Part shown: in pieces, positions 20,521 to 29,574 of the stretch | How the letters are laid out: each line of letters opens with the position of its first letter | How positions within the stretch are numbered: the first letter of the stretch is position 1 | Source: AP-15 sp963795485 | Lineage (GTDB): Bacteria > Pseudomonadota > Alphaproteobacteria > ATCC43930 > CGMCC-115725 | NCBI GenBank assembly: GCA_963795485.1 | Contig: CAWCIL010000001.1 | Coordinates: 1 to 64,000, forward strand | Direction of reading: 5' to 3' | Length of the DNA stretch: 64,000 bases | Notes under the pieces: generated by a model | Told to the model about the DNA's origin: nothing | Seen by the model: the letters and a program-made list of their open reading frames with translations, nothing else | Database searches by the model: none | Translations under genes and position numbers: made by a program

Positions 20521-21294
20521 CTTCTGAATGCCAGCCCTGTCGAGCGTCGCGGTGCGGGTGCCTAATTCTCCACGCGCGTTGCGGCGAAAATCTGCCACCG
20601 TCACTCGGGCAAGATATACCTCAGTGAAACGCATTGGTGCTCTGTCGTCCGCCGGCTCGGTCGTGTGATCAGTCTTATACACAAAGACGCTCATCCATTG
20701 ATCACGGGCGCCGTGGGTATCGACTGCCCCGCCGGCCTTTCTGGTGCTCTTGATCTCGATGCCGTGCTCGCCGGCTCGAATGGAATTTTGGGAATACCGG
20801 CCCTGTACGATCAAATCCGGATGGCCGTTAAAATGGTGGTTTTCGACAAGGACCCGCGAGTGTTTCGCCATGCTCGCGGTGAGCATGTCAGAGATCATGC
20901 CTGACATGGCAGCAGGGCGCAGCATGTCATCCATGCGATGCAGGCCTTTTCCCAACAAAAGCTGGTTCACGTCATAGAGGAAATCATAGACATCCTGCAT
21001 AGCCATCTCGAAATCCCTGAGACGTAGCTCGTAGGGGAGATCGACGCTTGGGTTGAACTCTCCTGTTGTAGTTTGCCTCTGCACCGTCTTGGGTGTCCTT
21101 GGCTTCCGAGTTCGCCCCTTATACCGCGCTTCCTGGTGGGCAGGAAACCAATGCGTTGGGCCCCGGCGAGCGGCGGTCAAAAGCACGAGCAAGAGGCGGA
21201 AGGCGCTGTCCAGAGTGTCGAGCCCGCAGGCTAAAGGCTTTTCCGCCCCCGTTGCGGCAGAAGCACCGCTAAAATTGCCATAATCGTATCCCAT
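20488..21294 (-). CDS. Putative type II restriction endonuclease (PD-(D/E)XK)
   Basis: A 268-residue protein convergent with the methyltransferase. Its core reads HPDLIVQ at residues 158-164 and, after about 16 residues, GIEIKSTRKAG with Glu180 and Lys182. This is the PD...ExK arrangement of restriction nucleases. The start at 21294 follows ggaggccagg. I do not recognise a named enzyme family, so the role as cognate endonuclease is inferred from the active-site pattern plus the partner. Lower GC than the chromosome around it. The frame is intact, so the system may be active. Confidence 0.7.
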   Translation of the reverse strand: MGYDYGNFSGASAATGAEKPLACGLDTLDSAFRLLLVLLTAARRGPTHWFPAHQEARYKGRTRKPRTPKTVQRQTTTGEFNPSVDLPYELRLRDFEMAMQDVYDFLYDVNQLLLGKGLHRMDDMLRPAAMSGMISDMLTASMAKHSRVLVENHHFNGHPDLIVQGRYSQNSIRAGEHGIEIKSTRKAGGAVDTHGARDQWMSVFVYKTDHTTEPADDRAPMRFTEVYLARVTVADFRRNARGELGTRTATLDRAGIQKLRANWIYRSQ

Positions 21295-21708
21295 CCTGGC
21301 CTCCGAAACGGGCGTTCGGGAGAGGGGCGCCGGATCGTAGAGGAGCAGCGCTGTGCTGGTAGATTCAATGCAAAAACCGCGGGCGCCGGGGCGCGACGCT
21401 CGGGGCCGGTTTTCGAAAGGCCGGTCCGGCAACCCCAAACGCCGGTTCGGCAAGGGGTAGCCGGATAACCCCGCCGGATGCCCGCCGCGAGCGCGATACT
21501 GTCCGGGCCGACGAACGCGTCAGCCGGTGAGGAATTTCCTCGAAGCCATCCTGCTCCACTCGTTCTCGACCTGCAAAAAACAGGCGGAACAGGAGCGCGC
21601 GACGGCGTAGCCCGGCGCGGACAGAGGGGTTGCTCCGTGCTCGCTGCGGTCTCCCCTCCCCGCCATCGTCGGCGTATTCTGTCGGCCGATTTTGGAGCAT
21701 CGAGACTT
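21295..21708. other. Intergenic region between R-M system and DUF29 genes
   Basis: No convincing gene. A GTG-started 27-codon frame near 21530-21613 encodes a natural-looking peptide (FLEAILLHSFSTCKKQAEQE) and may be the tail of a lost gene. Short GC-rich inverted repeats (ggccggttttcgaaaggccgg at 21406-21426) could act as a terminator-like hairpin. Nothing else seen. Confidence 0.3.
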
Positions 21709-22176
21709 ATGCCGGACGGACCGCGCTACGAGGATGATTTCTACGCCTGGACGCAGCACCAGGCCGCGGTGCTGCGCGAGATGGCGGCAACCGACAACCG
21801 CTTCGACCGCGAGCACGTCGCCGAGGAGATCGAGGATTTGGGCAAGAGCGAGCGCGACGCGGTGCGCAGCCAGATTCGCCGCATCATCGAGCACCTGCTG
21901 AAGCTTGCTCATTCGCCGGCCGATCGGCCTCGCCTCGACTGGATGGACACGATCGACAACTCCCGCCAGGCTCTGTTCGACAAGATCACCCCGACCCTGC
22001 GGCACGATGCCGAGGCCGCTCTCGCCCGGCTCTATGCCGAGGCGCGGCGCAATGCGGCGCGCGGGCTGCGCCGGTACGGCGAGGCGGACGCCGCCGAGGC
22101 CCTCCCCCAGGTTTGTCCCTACTCGCTCGACGATATCTGCCGCGAGGATTGGTATCCGGTTTCGTCCGATCCATGA
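21709..22176 (+). CDS. DUF29 family protein (copy 1)
   Basis: A 155-residue DUF29 protein: YEDDFYAWTQHQAAVLREMA, then HVAEEIEDLGKSER and the helix RRIIEHLLKLAHSP, which are the family's conserved blocks. It is mainly alpha-helical and cytoplasmic; family function is unknown. The next gene is a second copy whose first 49 residues are identical, including part of the leader. Both reading frames are intact. It is the first of three closely spaced genes ending with a PuuE-like deacetylase. Confidence 0.82.
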   Translation: MPDGPRYEDDFYAWTQHQAAVLREMAATDNRFDREHVAEEIEDLGKSERDAVRSQIRRIIEHLLKLAHSPADRPRLDWMDTIDNSRQALFDKITPTLRHDAEAALARLYAEARRNAARGLRRYGEADAAEALPQVCPYSLDDICREDWYPVSSDP

Positions 22177-22263
22177 TAAAGGCGACGCAAAGCCAAGCCG
22201 CGAGAGTTCTCCCGCACTCGCCACTGCCGGGTCGGTGGTCACCCGATATCGGAGCATCGACTA

Positions 22264-22737
22264 ATGCCCGACGGACCGCGCTACGAGGATGATTTCTACG
22301 CCTGGACCCAGCACCAGGCGGCGGTGCTGCGCGAGATGGCGGCAACCGACAATCGCTTCGACCGCGAGCACGTCGCCGAGGAGATCGAGGATTTGGGCAA
22401 GAGCGAGCGCAACGCAGTGCGCAGCCAGGTCCGCCGCATCATCGAGCATTTTCTTAAGCTCGCACATTCCCCGGCGCGGCAGCCGCGGTTTGGCTGGATG
22501 GCATCGGTCGCCGACGCGCGCGCAGCCCTCGCCGACACGCTTTCGCCGACACTGCGCCGAGACCTCGAAGCCCTGCTGCCAAGGCTCTATGAAGATGGCC
22601 GGGAGCAGGCCGAATTGGCGCTGCGGGGTCACGGCGAGATCGACGCGGCCGGCAATTCGCCCGCCACATGCCCCTATACGCTCGAGGAGATATTGCGCCG
22701 CGGATGGTACCCCGACCTACCCGGAGAGAAGCCATGA
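22264..22737 (+). CDS. DUF29 family protein (copy 2)
   Basis: A 157-residue paralogue of the preceding gene. Residues 1-49 are identical to copy 1, residues 50-75 differ at several places, and the C-terminal half is clearly diverged though of the same fold. The leader before each ATG also shares ggagcatcga. This sharp boundary suggests recent gene conversion or unequal crossing-over of the 5' half. The stop overlaps the start of the deacetylase gene by four bases (ATGA), so the two are translationally coupled. Function unknown. Confidence 0.82.
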   Translation: MPDGPRYEDDFYAWTQHQAAVLREMAATDNRFDREHVAEEIEDLGKSERNAVRSQVRRIIEHFLKLAHSPARQPRFGWMASVADARAALADTLSPTLRRDLEALLPRLYEDGREQAELALRGHGEIDAAGNSPATCPYTLEEILRRGWYPDLPGEKP

Positions 22738-23633
22738 CCCGCGATTTTGTCGGCTACGGCGCCGAGCCGCCGCATGCCGGATGGCCCGGCGGGGCGCGCA
22801 TCGCAGTCAATTTCGTGATCAATTTCGAGGAAGGCTCGGAATTGTCATATCCGGCCGGCGACGGTGTCTCGGAGGGCGGGCTGACCGAGATGCTCGGCAG
22901 CGACCTCGGGGTTCTGGGTCGCGACCTCGCCGCCGAGAGCATGTTCGAATACGGCGCGCGGGTCGGGTTTTGGCGCCTCCATCGGATCTTCACCCGCTTC
23001 CAGGTGCCGGTCACGATCTTCGGCTGCGCCCGCGCGTTCGAGGCCAACCCGCCGGCCGCCGCCGCGATCGCCGCCAGCGACTGGGACATCTGCAGCCACG
23101 GCTACCGCTGGACCAACCACCCAGGCTTGCCCGAGGCCGAGGAGCGCCGCCAGATCGCCGAAGCCGTGGCTCTGATCCGTCAGACCACCGGCAAGACTCC
23201 GCTCGGCTGGTATTGCCGCTACGCTCCCTCGGAAAACACCCGCCGGCTGTTGGTCGAGCATGGCGGGTTCCTCTACGACAGCGACACCTACAATGACGAG
23301 CTGCCCTACTGGGTGCGGGTTGGCGACAAGCCGCACCTGGTCGTGCCCTATTCGCTGACCACCAACGATTCGAAATTCGGGCGCGGCGTGTTCGGCTCGG
23401 GCGAGGATTTTTTCGCGTTTCTGCGCGACAGCTTCGACCTGCTCTACGAGGAGGGGGCCGATCGGCCGCGCATGATGTCAGTCGGGCTGCACATGCGGTT
23501 GACCGGTCACCCCGGCCGCGCCAAGGCCTTGATCCGGTTTATCGAATATATCCGCGCCCACGACCGGCTGTGGATCTGCCGCCGCGAGGACATCGCCCGC
23601 CACTGGATCGACCGCTTCTCGCCCCCGGGGTAA
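22734..23633 (+). CDS. puuE: PuuE-like polysaccharide deacetylase-fold hydrolase (allantoinase)
   Basis: A 299-residue NodB-fold hydrolase closest to allantoinase PuuE of the urate pathway. Signs are the N-terminal RDFVGYGAEPPHAGWPGGAR, NFVINFEEGSE and SHGYRWTNHPG with a metal-binding His, then TTGKTPLGWYCRYAPSENTR. Length matches PuuE (about 300). It starts inside the stop of the DUF29 copy 2 gene. PuuE hydrolyses allantoin to allantoate in the cytoplasm without typical allantoinase zinc motifs. No other urate gene is nearby, so the substrate assignment is moderate. Confidence 0.78.
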   Translation: MTRDFVGYGAEPPHAGWPGGARIAVNFVINFEEGSELSYPAGDGVSEGGLTEMLGSDLGVLGRDLAAESMFEYGARVGFWRLHRIFTRFQVPVTIFGCARAFEANPPAAAAIAASDWDICSHGYRWTNHPGLPEAEERRQIAEAVALIRQTTGKTPLGWYCRYAPSENTRRLLVEHGGFLYDSDTYNDELPYWVRVGDKPHLVVPYSLTTNDSKFGRGVFGSGEDFFAFLRDSFDLLYEEGADRPRMMSVGLHMRLTGHPGRAKALIRFIEYIRAHDRLWICRREDIARHWIDRFSPPG

Positions 23634-24109
23634 TCAATCGGGGCGCGACCGAGAGGGCTTAAATAAACAAATCGCCGTCTTGTTCGGACGCCGACCCCGC
23701 GTTAACAAATCTTAAACACCGGGTTAAGAAACCTCCAAGACCGGCAGCCGCGATGACGCCGGCGTCCCTTTGCCGATCCAACCGCGTCGAGAGTTGCACA
23801 ACACAGCGGCCGCGCTAAAGAATAAAACTCAAGGATTGGAGCAATACGCCTTCGGCTGCGACGCAATGCCTAGCTGAACCGACCACGGCCGGGCAAAAGG
23901 CTGCCGAAAAAGAAAGTGCACAGAGGTTGACAGGGCCGATTTACCCTGTTTAGCTTGGGTCGTCCCTCCCTGTCCTACCCGGATGCGTCGGCAACAATCC
24001 GGGACGACACCGATCTGCATTCCCAAGCCCATCCGATACAGTTGGCATGGCGGCCCGCTCGCTCGTGCCCGCGGCGCGGGATTGCTCAACCAGAAGGAGA
24101 CGATGTCGG
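23634..24109. other. Intergenic region upstream of rlpA with a likely promoter
   Basis: This 476-base stretch is AT-richer than its surroundings and contains no gene I can support. At 23927-23932 ttgaca is followed 17 bases later by ttagct (23950-23955), a plausible sigma-70-type promoter pointing to rlpA. A run of gttaacaaatcttaaacacc at 23700-23720 has the look of a binding region but no named motif. Confidence 0.4.
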
Positions 24110-24797
24110 ATGCCCTTGCGTCAGACGATCGGCATATCCCTCGCTCTGTTGATGGCCTCCGCCGGCGCGATGGCCAAAACCCCGGAAAAGACCGCCTCGC
24201 ACCAGCCCAGCCAGCCCCCCGACGCCGGCCACCAGAAATCTGCAAATCGAACCGAGAAACCCCGAAGTTTGCCGCGGCAGGCGCAGGCCCGATCACCGTC
24301 GCGGTTGGCCCGGTATCGTCAAGCGCGGATCCGCTACCGGCATGCGGTCTCGTATCGGCCCGACGATCGCGGCGCCGATCCGGGCGACCGCTATTGGGGC
24401 GCCACACGCGCGGTCGGGTCCGCGGAAATCGGCCAGGCGGCATGGTACGACCTGGTCGGCGGCCGGACCTCCAGCGGGGAGCGGCTCGATGCGGTGACGC
24501 CCACCGCCGCGCATCGCTCGCTGCCGCTCGGCTCCTGCGCCAAGGTGACCGATCTCGACACCGGACGCTCGGTGATCGTCAGAAATCAACGACCGCGGCC
24601 CCTTCCACCGCCGCTTTATCATCGATCTGTCGCCGCGCGCCGCCGAAGAGCTCGGGATGAGATATGCCGGGGTGGCGGCGGTCGCCGTCGAGCCCGTCGC
24701 CGTCAACCCCTCGACAACGGCGCCGGCTGCGAGCACCGCCTCGTCGCCGACCGTGGCCGCCGTGTACCGGACCGCGGGTGTCAATCTGACGCAATAG
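24110..24797 (+). CDS. rlpA: RlpA-type septal ring lytic transglycosylase (frameshifted)
   Basis: A secreted double-psi beta-barrel protein. After a signal peptide (TIGISLALLMASAGAMA) and a low-complexity linker comes the RlpA domain: GQAAWYDLVGGRTSSGERLD, TPTAAHRSLPLGS, KVTDLDTGRSVIV. One extra base at about 24582 breaks the next block; when removed it reads NDRGPFHRRFIIDLS, the family hallmark. The end is NLTQ at 24797. RlpA cleaves peptidoglycan glycan strands at division sites in the periplasm. The start at 24110 lies 9 bases after aaggag. Corrected length is about 228 residues. Confidence 0.78.
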
Positions 24798-24860
24798 CCC
24801 CGCTTGGTCCGCATTCTGAGGGGGCCGATACCGAAGCCATGCCCAGGGCCGCGTCGGACA

Positions 24861-26087
24861 TTATCCGCGATATTGCAGAATTGTCAGCCCGGCGTTGACA
24901 TCCGTCAGGTACATCAGCCCATCCGGACCGACATAGACATCGTTGGACTGGATCACCCGGGGCCGGTTCGGGCGCGGATCGACCATCTTCACCGGCGGCG
25001 GAGGGACGAAATGCCCAACCGCGCGAGGCTGGAACGGGTCGGAAATGTCGAACACCCGCACACCGGCGTTCTGATAGGTCGCGAACACCAGGGTCGAGCT
25101 GACCAACGAGCCCGGCCGATTCTCGTGCAGATTGTGCGGGCCGAACTTGGCGCCCTTGGCGCAGTAATCCTCCTCGTCCGGGGTCGGCAGGGTGGCGATC
25201 GAGACCGGGTTCGCCGGATCGCGCACGTCGAACACCCAGCAGCGCTGGATGCCGTTGGCGCAGTTGTCCAGATTTCCTTCGTCCGCCGCGATCAGCAGGT
25301 TGCGGTCGGGCAGTGGCAACGGCGTGTGGGTGCCGCCGCCGAACGGCGGCGACCAGTTGCGCCGGCCGAGCAAGTTTGGTGCGGTCGGATCGGACACGTC
25401 GTGGATCGTCAGCCCACCGTCGCGCCAAGCGCCATAGGCGAGATTGCCGGCGACGATCGCGTGATGCAGCGCATAGCGCCGCCCCTTTGGCCAGACCGGA
25501 GTCTCGCCGCCGGCCGCATGCATGCCGGGCAGCCACCAGCGGCCGACGATTTCGGGCCGGGTCGGCTCCTTCATATCGATGATCGCGAGGATATGGTCGG
25601 TATAGCCCTCCCAATGCGCGGAGGCATAGGCATAGCGGCCACCGACATACCAGAGGCGATGCAGCCCCAGCCCCTCGACGGGCATGAAGGCGATCTCGCG
25701 CGGCTCGGCCGGGCGCGAGATGTCGTAGACCCGCAGCCCTGCGGCAAATTCCTTCTCCCGCCGGGTGAAGGTGTCGGTGATCGACCCCTTGAAATAGTCG
25801 TTCGGATCGGAATAACTCTGCAACACCCAGATATTCGGCGAGTTCACCGTCAGCAGCAGGTCTTCGTGCGTCTGCAGATGAAACGCTCGCGAATTGGGTG
25901 GCGCCGCGACGAAGTTAACGGTGCGCGGGTTTTTCGCGTCGCGGACGTCGACGATGGTGAAGCCGTCGCTGAACATATGGCCGACAAAGGCATGGCCCTT
26001 ATGGACCATGACCTGCACGCCGTCGCCGCGGCCGCCCTGGTCGCAGGTGGCAACGAACTCGATGTTTCGCGCCGACACGGGGACCAT
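24861..26087 (-). CDS. LVIVD-repeat beta-propeller protein
   Basis: A 408-residue protein made of repeated LVIVD-type blades: GFTIVDVRDAKNPRTVNFVA, LRVYDISRPAEPREIAFMPV, GLTIHDVSDPTAPNLLGR, WVFDVRDPANPVSIATL and VRVFDISDPFQPRAVGHFVP. It lacks an obvious signal peptide. The start at 26087 follows gaggaacctcgcg and is 11 bases after the stop of the cupin gene, so the two form an operon. The blades suggest a scaffold or binding role; no enzyme activity can be assigned. The frame is intact. Confidence 0.78.
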   Translation of the reverse strand: MVPVSARNIEFVATCDQGGRGDGVQVMVHKGHAFVGHMFSDGFTIVDVRDAKNPRTVNFVAAPPNSRAFHLQTHEDLLLTVNSPNIWVLQSYSDPNDYFKGSITDTFTRREKEFAAGLRVYDISRPAEPREIAFMPVEGLGLHRLWYVGGRYAYASAHWEGYTDHILAIIDMKEPTRPEIVGRWWLPGMHAAGGETPVWPKGRRYALHHAIVAGNLAYGAWRDGGLTIHDVSDPTAPNLLGRRNWSPPFGGGTHTPLPLPDRNLLIAADEGNLDNCANGIQRCWVFDVRDPANPVSIATLPTPDEEDYCAKGAKFGPHNLHENRPGSLVSSTLVFATYQNAGVRVFDISDPFQPRAVGHFVPPPPVKMVDPRPNRPRVIQSNDVYVGPDGLMYLTDVNAGLTILQYRG

Positions 26088-26098
26088 CGCGAGGTTCC

Positions 26099-26503
26099 TC
26101 AGCCCGCCGGTTTCTGCTTGAAATACTCGACGTCCTCGGGGCGCGGCTTCCAGGCGGGGTTGCTCGGCCATTCCTTGGTGCGCCCGGACATCGCCTCGCC
26201 ATAGCGGACACGGAACAGCACAGTCCGCAGCGGGCCGTTGATGTACTCGTGCAATTCGCCGCGCGGATGGACGATGAACGCTCCCGGTTCGATCGCGATC
26301 GTTTTGTCGGGGGTGCGCATGGTGCCGCCGCCCTCGAAGCAGAAGTAGATCTCGGTCGCGTCGGGGTGGCAGTGATAGGGGCTGGTCTGGCCCGGCTCCC
26401 AGCAGGCGATGGTCGTGTCGCCCTCACCGGCCGTGCCCAGCACCCGTTCCAGGTGCTTTTTCGGGTCGAACGCCTGCTCGGTCTTCAGGTTAAAGCTGTA
26501 CAT
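26099..26503 (-). CDS. Cupin-domain protein
   Basis: A 134-residue single cupin. Motif 1 reads SPYHCHPDATEIYFCFEG and motif 2 PGAFIVHPRGELHEYING, giving three His and one Glu as probable metal ligands. It is first in a two-gene operon with the LVIVD-repeat protein. Such small cupins are often dioxygenases, isomerases or sensors of small acids; the sequence does not settle which. The ATG at 26503 has ggagggagccg upstream. Confidence 0.8.
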   Translation of the reverse strand: MYSFNLKTEQAFDPKKHLERVLGTAGEGDTTIACWEPGQTSPYHCHPDATEIYFCFEGGGTMRTPDKTIAIEPGAFIVHPRGELHEYINGPLRTVLFRVRYGEAMSGRTKEWPSNPAWKPRPEDVEYFKQKPAG

Positions 26504-26661
26504 CGGCTCCCTCCGCCATCGTTACGCAACCTAGATCGCGCGCTGCCGGGCGGCAACGGGACCGATGCCGGCAGATCCGTCACCTAAGCTTCAGCGCGCT
26601 GCAACAAAAGCCTCGCAATCGACCCGGTAACCTGACCGCTCTCAACTACACGAGGCTGACC

Positions 26662-27810
26662 ATGCGCATCCACCAACTCGCTTTGGGCCTGCTGGCCGCC
26701 ACCACTCTCGGCGCGCCGGCTTATGCCGCGCCGATCCAGACGGTGTTTGTCATCGCCGAGGAAAACCACAACTTCACCCAGCCCGCCTCCGACACCTCGC
26801 CCGAGCAGATCTTGGGCAACCCGGCGGCGCCCTATGTCAACAGCCTGATCACCCCCGGCAACCCGAACGCGGCGATGACCTCGTTCGCGACAAACTACCA
26901 GAGCGCCGATGCCACCCACCCGTCGGAGCCGAACTACATCTATTCCGAAGCCGGCTCGAACCTCGGCAACGCAACCGACAACGACCCGTCGGCGGCCAAC
27001 GGCAACATCTACACTGTGCCGCATCTGACTGGCCAGATGCGGCAAAACGGTGTCTCCTGGAAATCGTACCAGGAAGACATCGACATGAATTTCAGCACCA
27101 ACACGGTGCTGCCGCAGAGCCAGTGGACCGTGCCGCTCACCAGCCAATCGGGCAGCAACCCCGGCTACATCAACCCCTATAACGGCAGCGATCAGTACAA
27201 CTACGCGGCCAAGCACGATCCGCAGGTCTTCTTTTCGGATACCAACGGTCCGGGCGAAGTTTCGCATTACGCGCCTCTGCAGCAGCTGTCAACCGATCTC
27301 GCCAACAACACGGTCGCCAAATACAACTGGATCACACCCGACCAATATAACGAAATGCACAGCCCGCTGACCGGCGGCTTCACTTACCAGGGCGTGCACT
27401 ATACCGGCGACCAGGCGGCGGTCGCCGAGGGCGACAATTTCCTATCGATCGTGGTTCCCGAAATCGAAGCCTCGCAGGCGTTTAAGAACAACGGGCTGAT
27501 CGTCCTGTGGTGGGACGAATCGGAAGGCGGCGACAGCGCGCAGTATACAATTCCTGAGATCGTCATCTCGCCCGACGCCAAGGGCAACGCCTACTCTGAC
27601 GCGACCTATTACACCCACGCCTCAGATCTGTTGACAATGGAGCAGATCTTCCAGCTGGGCCAATGCATCGGGGCAGCGTGCGGCGCGAACAGCCTCGCCG
27701 ATCTGTTTCAGCCGGGCACTATCCCGAGCTCCGTGCCGGAGCCGGCGTCGCTCGGCATGCTCGGGATCGGTGTTCTTGGCCTGTTCGCAATTCGGTTCCG
27801 CCAGGCCTGA
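26662..27810 (+). CDS. PEP-CTERM phosphoesterase (AcpA/phospholipase C-like)
   Basis: A 382-residue exported protein of the phosphoesterase (AcpA/PLC) family. It has a signal peptide (LALGLLAATTLGAPAYA), the N-terminal metal-site motif VIAEENHNF and the block LIVLWWDESEGGD near the C-terminal active site. It ends with a PEP-CTERM sorting signal: VPEPASLGMLGIGVLGLF followed by a basic tail. That signal is cut by an exosortase, so the protein is probably released or anchored with exopolysaccharide. No exosortase is in the window. The frame is intact. Confidence 0.82.
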   Translation: MRIHQLALGLLAATTLGAPAYAAPIQTVFVIAEENHNFTQPASDTSPEQILGNPAAPYVNSLITPGNPNAAMTSFATNYQSADATHPSEPNYIYSEAGSNLGNATDNDPSAANGNIYTVPHLTGQMRQNGVSWKSYQEDIDMNFSTNTVLPQSQWTVPLTSQSGSNPGYINPYNGSDQYNYAAKHDPQVFFSDTNGPGEVSHYAPLQQLSTDLANNTVAKYNWITPDQYNEMHSPLTGGFTYQGVHYTGDQAAVAEGDNFLSIVVPEIEASQAFKNNGLIVLWWDESEGGDSAQYTIPEIVISPDAKGNAYSDATYYTHASDLLTMEQIFQLGQCIGAACGANSLADLFQPGTIPSSVPEPASLGMLGIGVLGLFAIRFRQA

Positions 27811-27871
27811 ACTCGCACTGGACGGCGGCGCGAAGGGGACCTAGCCTCCTCCGGCTGGCATGGAGAAAGAA

Positions 27872-28756
27872 ATGACCCAGAGGGGCCGCTTTCGCGCGAT
27901 GCTTCACCGGGACGGGATGGTGGTGGCGCCGGGTGCCTATGATTGCATCACGGCCAAATTGATCGCGCAGGCCGGCTTCGACGCGGTCTACATGACCGGG
28001 GCCGGCACCGCGGCGACCTTGGGCTATCCCGATTTCGGCCTGGTCACGATGTCGGAGATGGTCGGCAACGCCGAGCGGATCGCCGCGGCAGCGGAGCTGC
28101 CGGTCATCGCCGACGCCGATACCGGCTACGGCAACGAGCTGAACGTCTTTCGCACCGTGCGCGAGTTCGAGCGCAGCGGGGTCGCCGGTATCCATATCGA
28201 GGACCAGGGCTTCCCAAAAAAATGCGGCCACCTCGACGACAAGGAGATCGTTCCGCGCGAGGACTGGCTGGCCAAGATCCGCGCCGCCGTGGCCGCCCGC
28301 CGGGACCCGGATTTCCTGATCATCGCCCGCACCGATGCGCGCGCCGTCGCCGGCTTTGACGAGGCGGTCGCCCGCGCCAACGCCGCCCTCGCTGCCGGTG
28401 CCGAGATGGCCTTTGTCGAGGCGCCGCAGACGCTCGAGGAAGTCGCCGCGGTGCCGCACCTGGTCGGCGGCCCGTGCCTGCTGAATGTCGTCTACGGCGG
28501 CAAGACGCCCGATCTCGACCTGCGCGAGGCCGAGGCCATGGGCTACAAGCTCGCGATCTTGCCGGGCCTCTTGATCAAATGCGTCGTCGGCATCTGCGAG
28601 GAGAAGCTCTCGGAACTGAGGGCGATCCACCGCCATCCCGCACCGCCGAAGGAAATGACCGTGCGCGAGATGTTCCAGCGCGTCGGCGCCGACGAGTGGG
28701 ACGCGCGGCGCCGCCAGTTCCGCCCCGCCGCGCCCAAACGCGACGCGGCCGAGTAG
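27872..28756 (+). CDS. Isocitrate lyase/PEP mutase family enzyme
   Basis: A 294-residue TIM-barrel enzyme of the ICL/PEPM superfamily. It shows VVAPGAYDCITAKLIAQAGF, VIADADTGYGN, GIHIEDQGFPKKCGH (the KKCGH loop with catalytic Cys) and LIIARTDAR. It resembles carboxyvinyl-carboxyphosphonate phosphorylmutase, oxaloacetate hydrolase and methylisocitrate lyase-like proteins. The start at 27872 follows ggagaaagaa. No phosphonate or propionate genes are adjacent, so the exact lyase reaction is unknown. Confidence 0.83.
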   Translation: MTQRGRFRAMLHRDGMVVAPGAYDCITAKLIAQAGFDAVYMTGAGTAATLGYPDFGLVTMSEMVGNAERIAAAAELPVIADADTGYGNELNVFRTVREFERSGVAGIHIEDQGFPKKCGHLDDKEIVPREDWLAKIRAAVAARRDPDFLIIARTDARAVAGFDEAVARANAALAAGAEMAFVEAPQTLEEVAAVPHLVGGPCLLNVVYGGKTPDLDLREAEAMGYKLAILPGLLIKCVVGICEEKLSELRAIHRHPAPPKEMTVREMFQRVGADEWDARRRQFRPAAPKRDAAE

Positions 28757-28781
28757 CGCGGGCCTTTCTCGGCTCGTCTTT

Positions 28782-29573
28782 GTGCCACGGTTGAGGGCCA
28801 CCGCGCCGCGACTCGCTCCCTCGCCTCGCTTGCGGGGAGAGAGCCTGCCGCGGACCCGATCCGGGGGCTGGGGTGAAGGGCCTTTGCTCGTCGATCGCGT
28901 CCTCTATCGCGACGGCCTCGTCCTGGTCGTCGACAAGCCGGCGGGGATCGCGGTGCATCCGGGACCGGGCGGCGGCCCGAACCTCGAAAGCGGGTTCGCG
29001 GCGCTGCGCTTCGGCCTGCCCCACCCCCCTGCCCTCGCCCACCGCTTGGACCGGGACACCAGCGGCTGCCTGGTGCTCGGCCGCCATCCAAAGGCGTTGC
29101 GGCGGTTGGGCGCGCTGTTCGCCGCCGGCCAGGTGGAAAAAGTCTATTGGGCGATCGTCGACGGAGCGCCGGCCGAGGCCGAGGGACGGGTCGAGATCGG
29201 GCTCCGGAAACTTGCCCGAACCGCCGGTTGGCGGATGGTCGTCGATCCCGAGGGACAGCGCGCGATCACGGATTACCGGATGCTGGGCATGGCCGACGGC
29301 CGCGCCTGGCTCGAATTGCGGCCGTGCACCGGGCGGACGCACCAAATCCGCGTGCATTGCGCAGCGCTAGGCTGTCCGGTCGTTGGCGATTCGGTCTATG
29401 GCCGCGTCGGCAACAGCGCTCCGCTGATGTTGCACGCCCGCGCGATTTCGCTGCCGCTCTACCCGGGCCGGCCGCCGATCGCGGTCGCCGCACCCCTGCC
29501 GCCGCATATGCTCGCGGCCCTCGCCCGTTTCGGCTACGATCCCGCCGGCGAAATTCTGACGGAGCGCCGCTGA
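28782..29573 (+). CDS. RluA-type RNA pseudouridine synthase
   Basis: A pseudouridine synthase that isomerises uridines in rRNA or tRNA. Seen are LVVDKPAGIAVHPGP, the catalytic stretch AHRLDRDTSGCLVLGRH with Asp, then CTGRTHQIRVHCAALGCPVVGD. The first 34 codons from ATG 28782 run through a GC-rich dispersed repeat (cttgcggggagagagcctgc at about 28828-28847), so the true start is probably the TTG at 28884, giving about 229 residues. There is no S4 domain. It is followed at once by a GNAT gene. Confidence 0.8.
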   Translation: MPRLRATAPRLAPSPRLRGESLPRTRSGGWGEGPLLVDRVLYRDGLVLVVDKPAGIAVHPGPGGGPNLESGFAALRFGLPHPPALAHRLDRDTSGCLVLGRHPKALRRLGALFAAGQVEKVYWAIVDGAPAEAEGRVEIGLRKLARTAGWRMVVDPEGQRAITDYRMLGMADGRAWLELRPCTGRTHQIRVHCAALGCPVVGDSVYGRVGNSAPLMLHARAISLPLYPGRPPIAVAAPLPPHMLAALARFGYDPAGEILTERR

Positions 29574-29574
29574 A

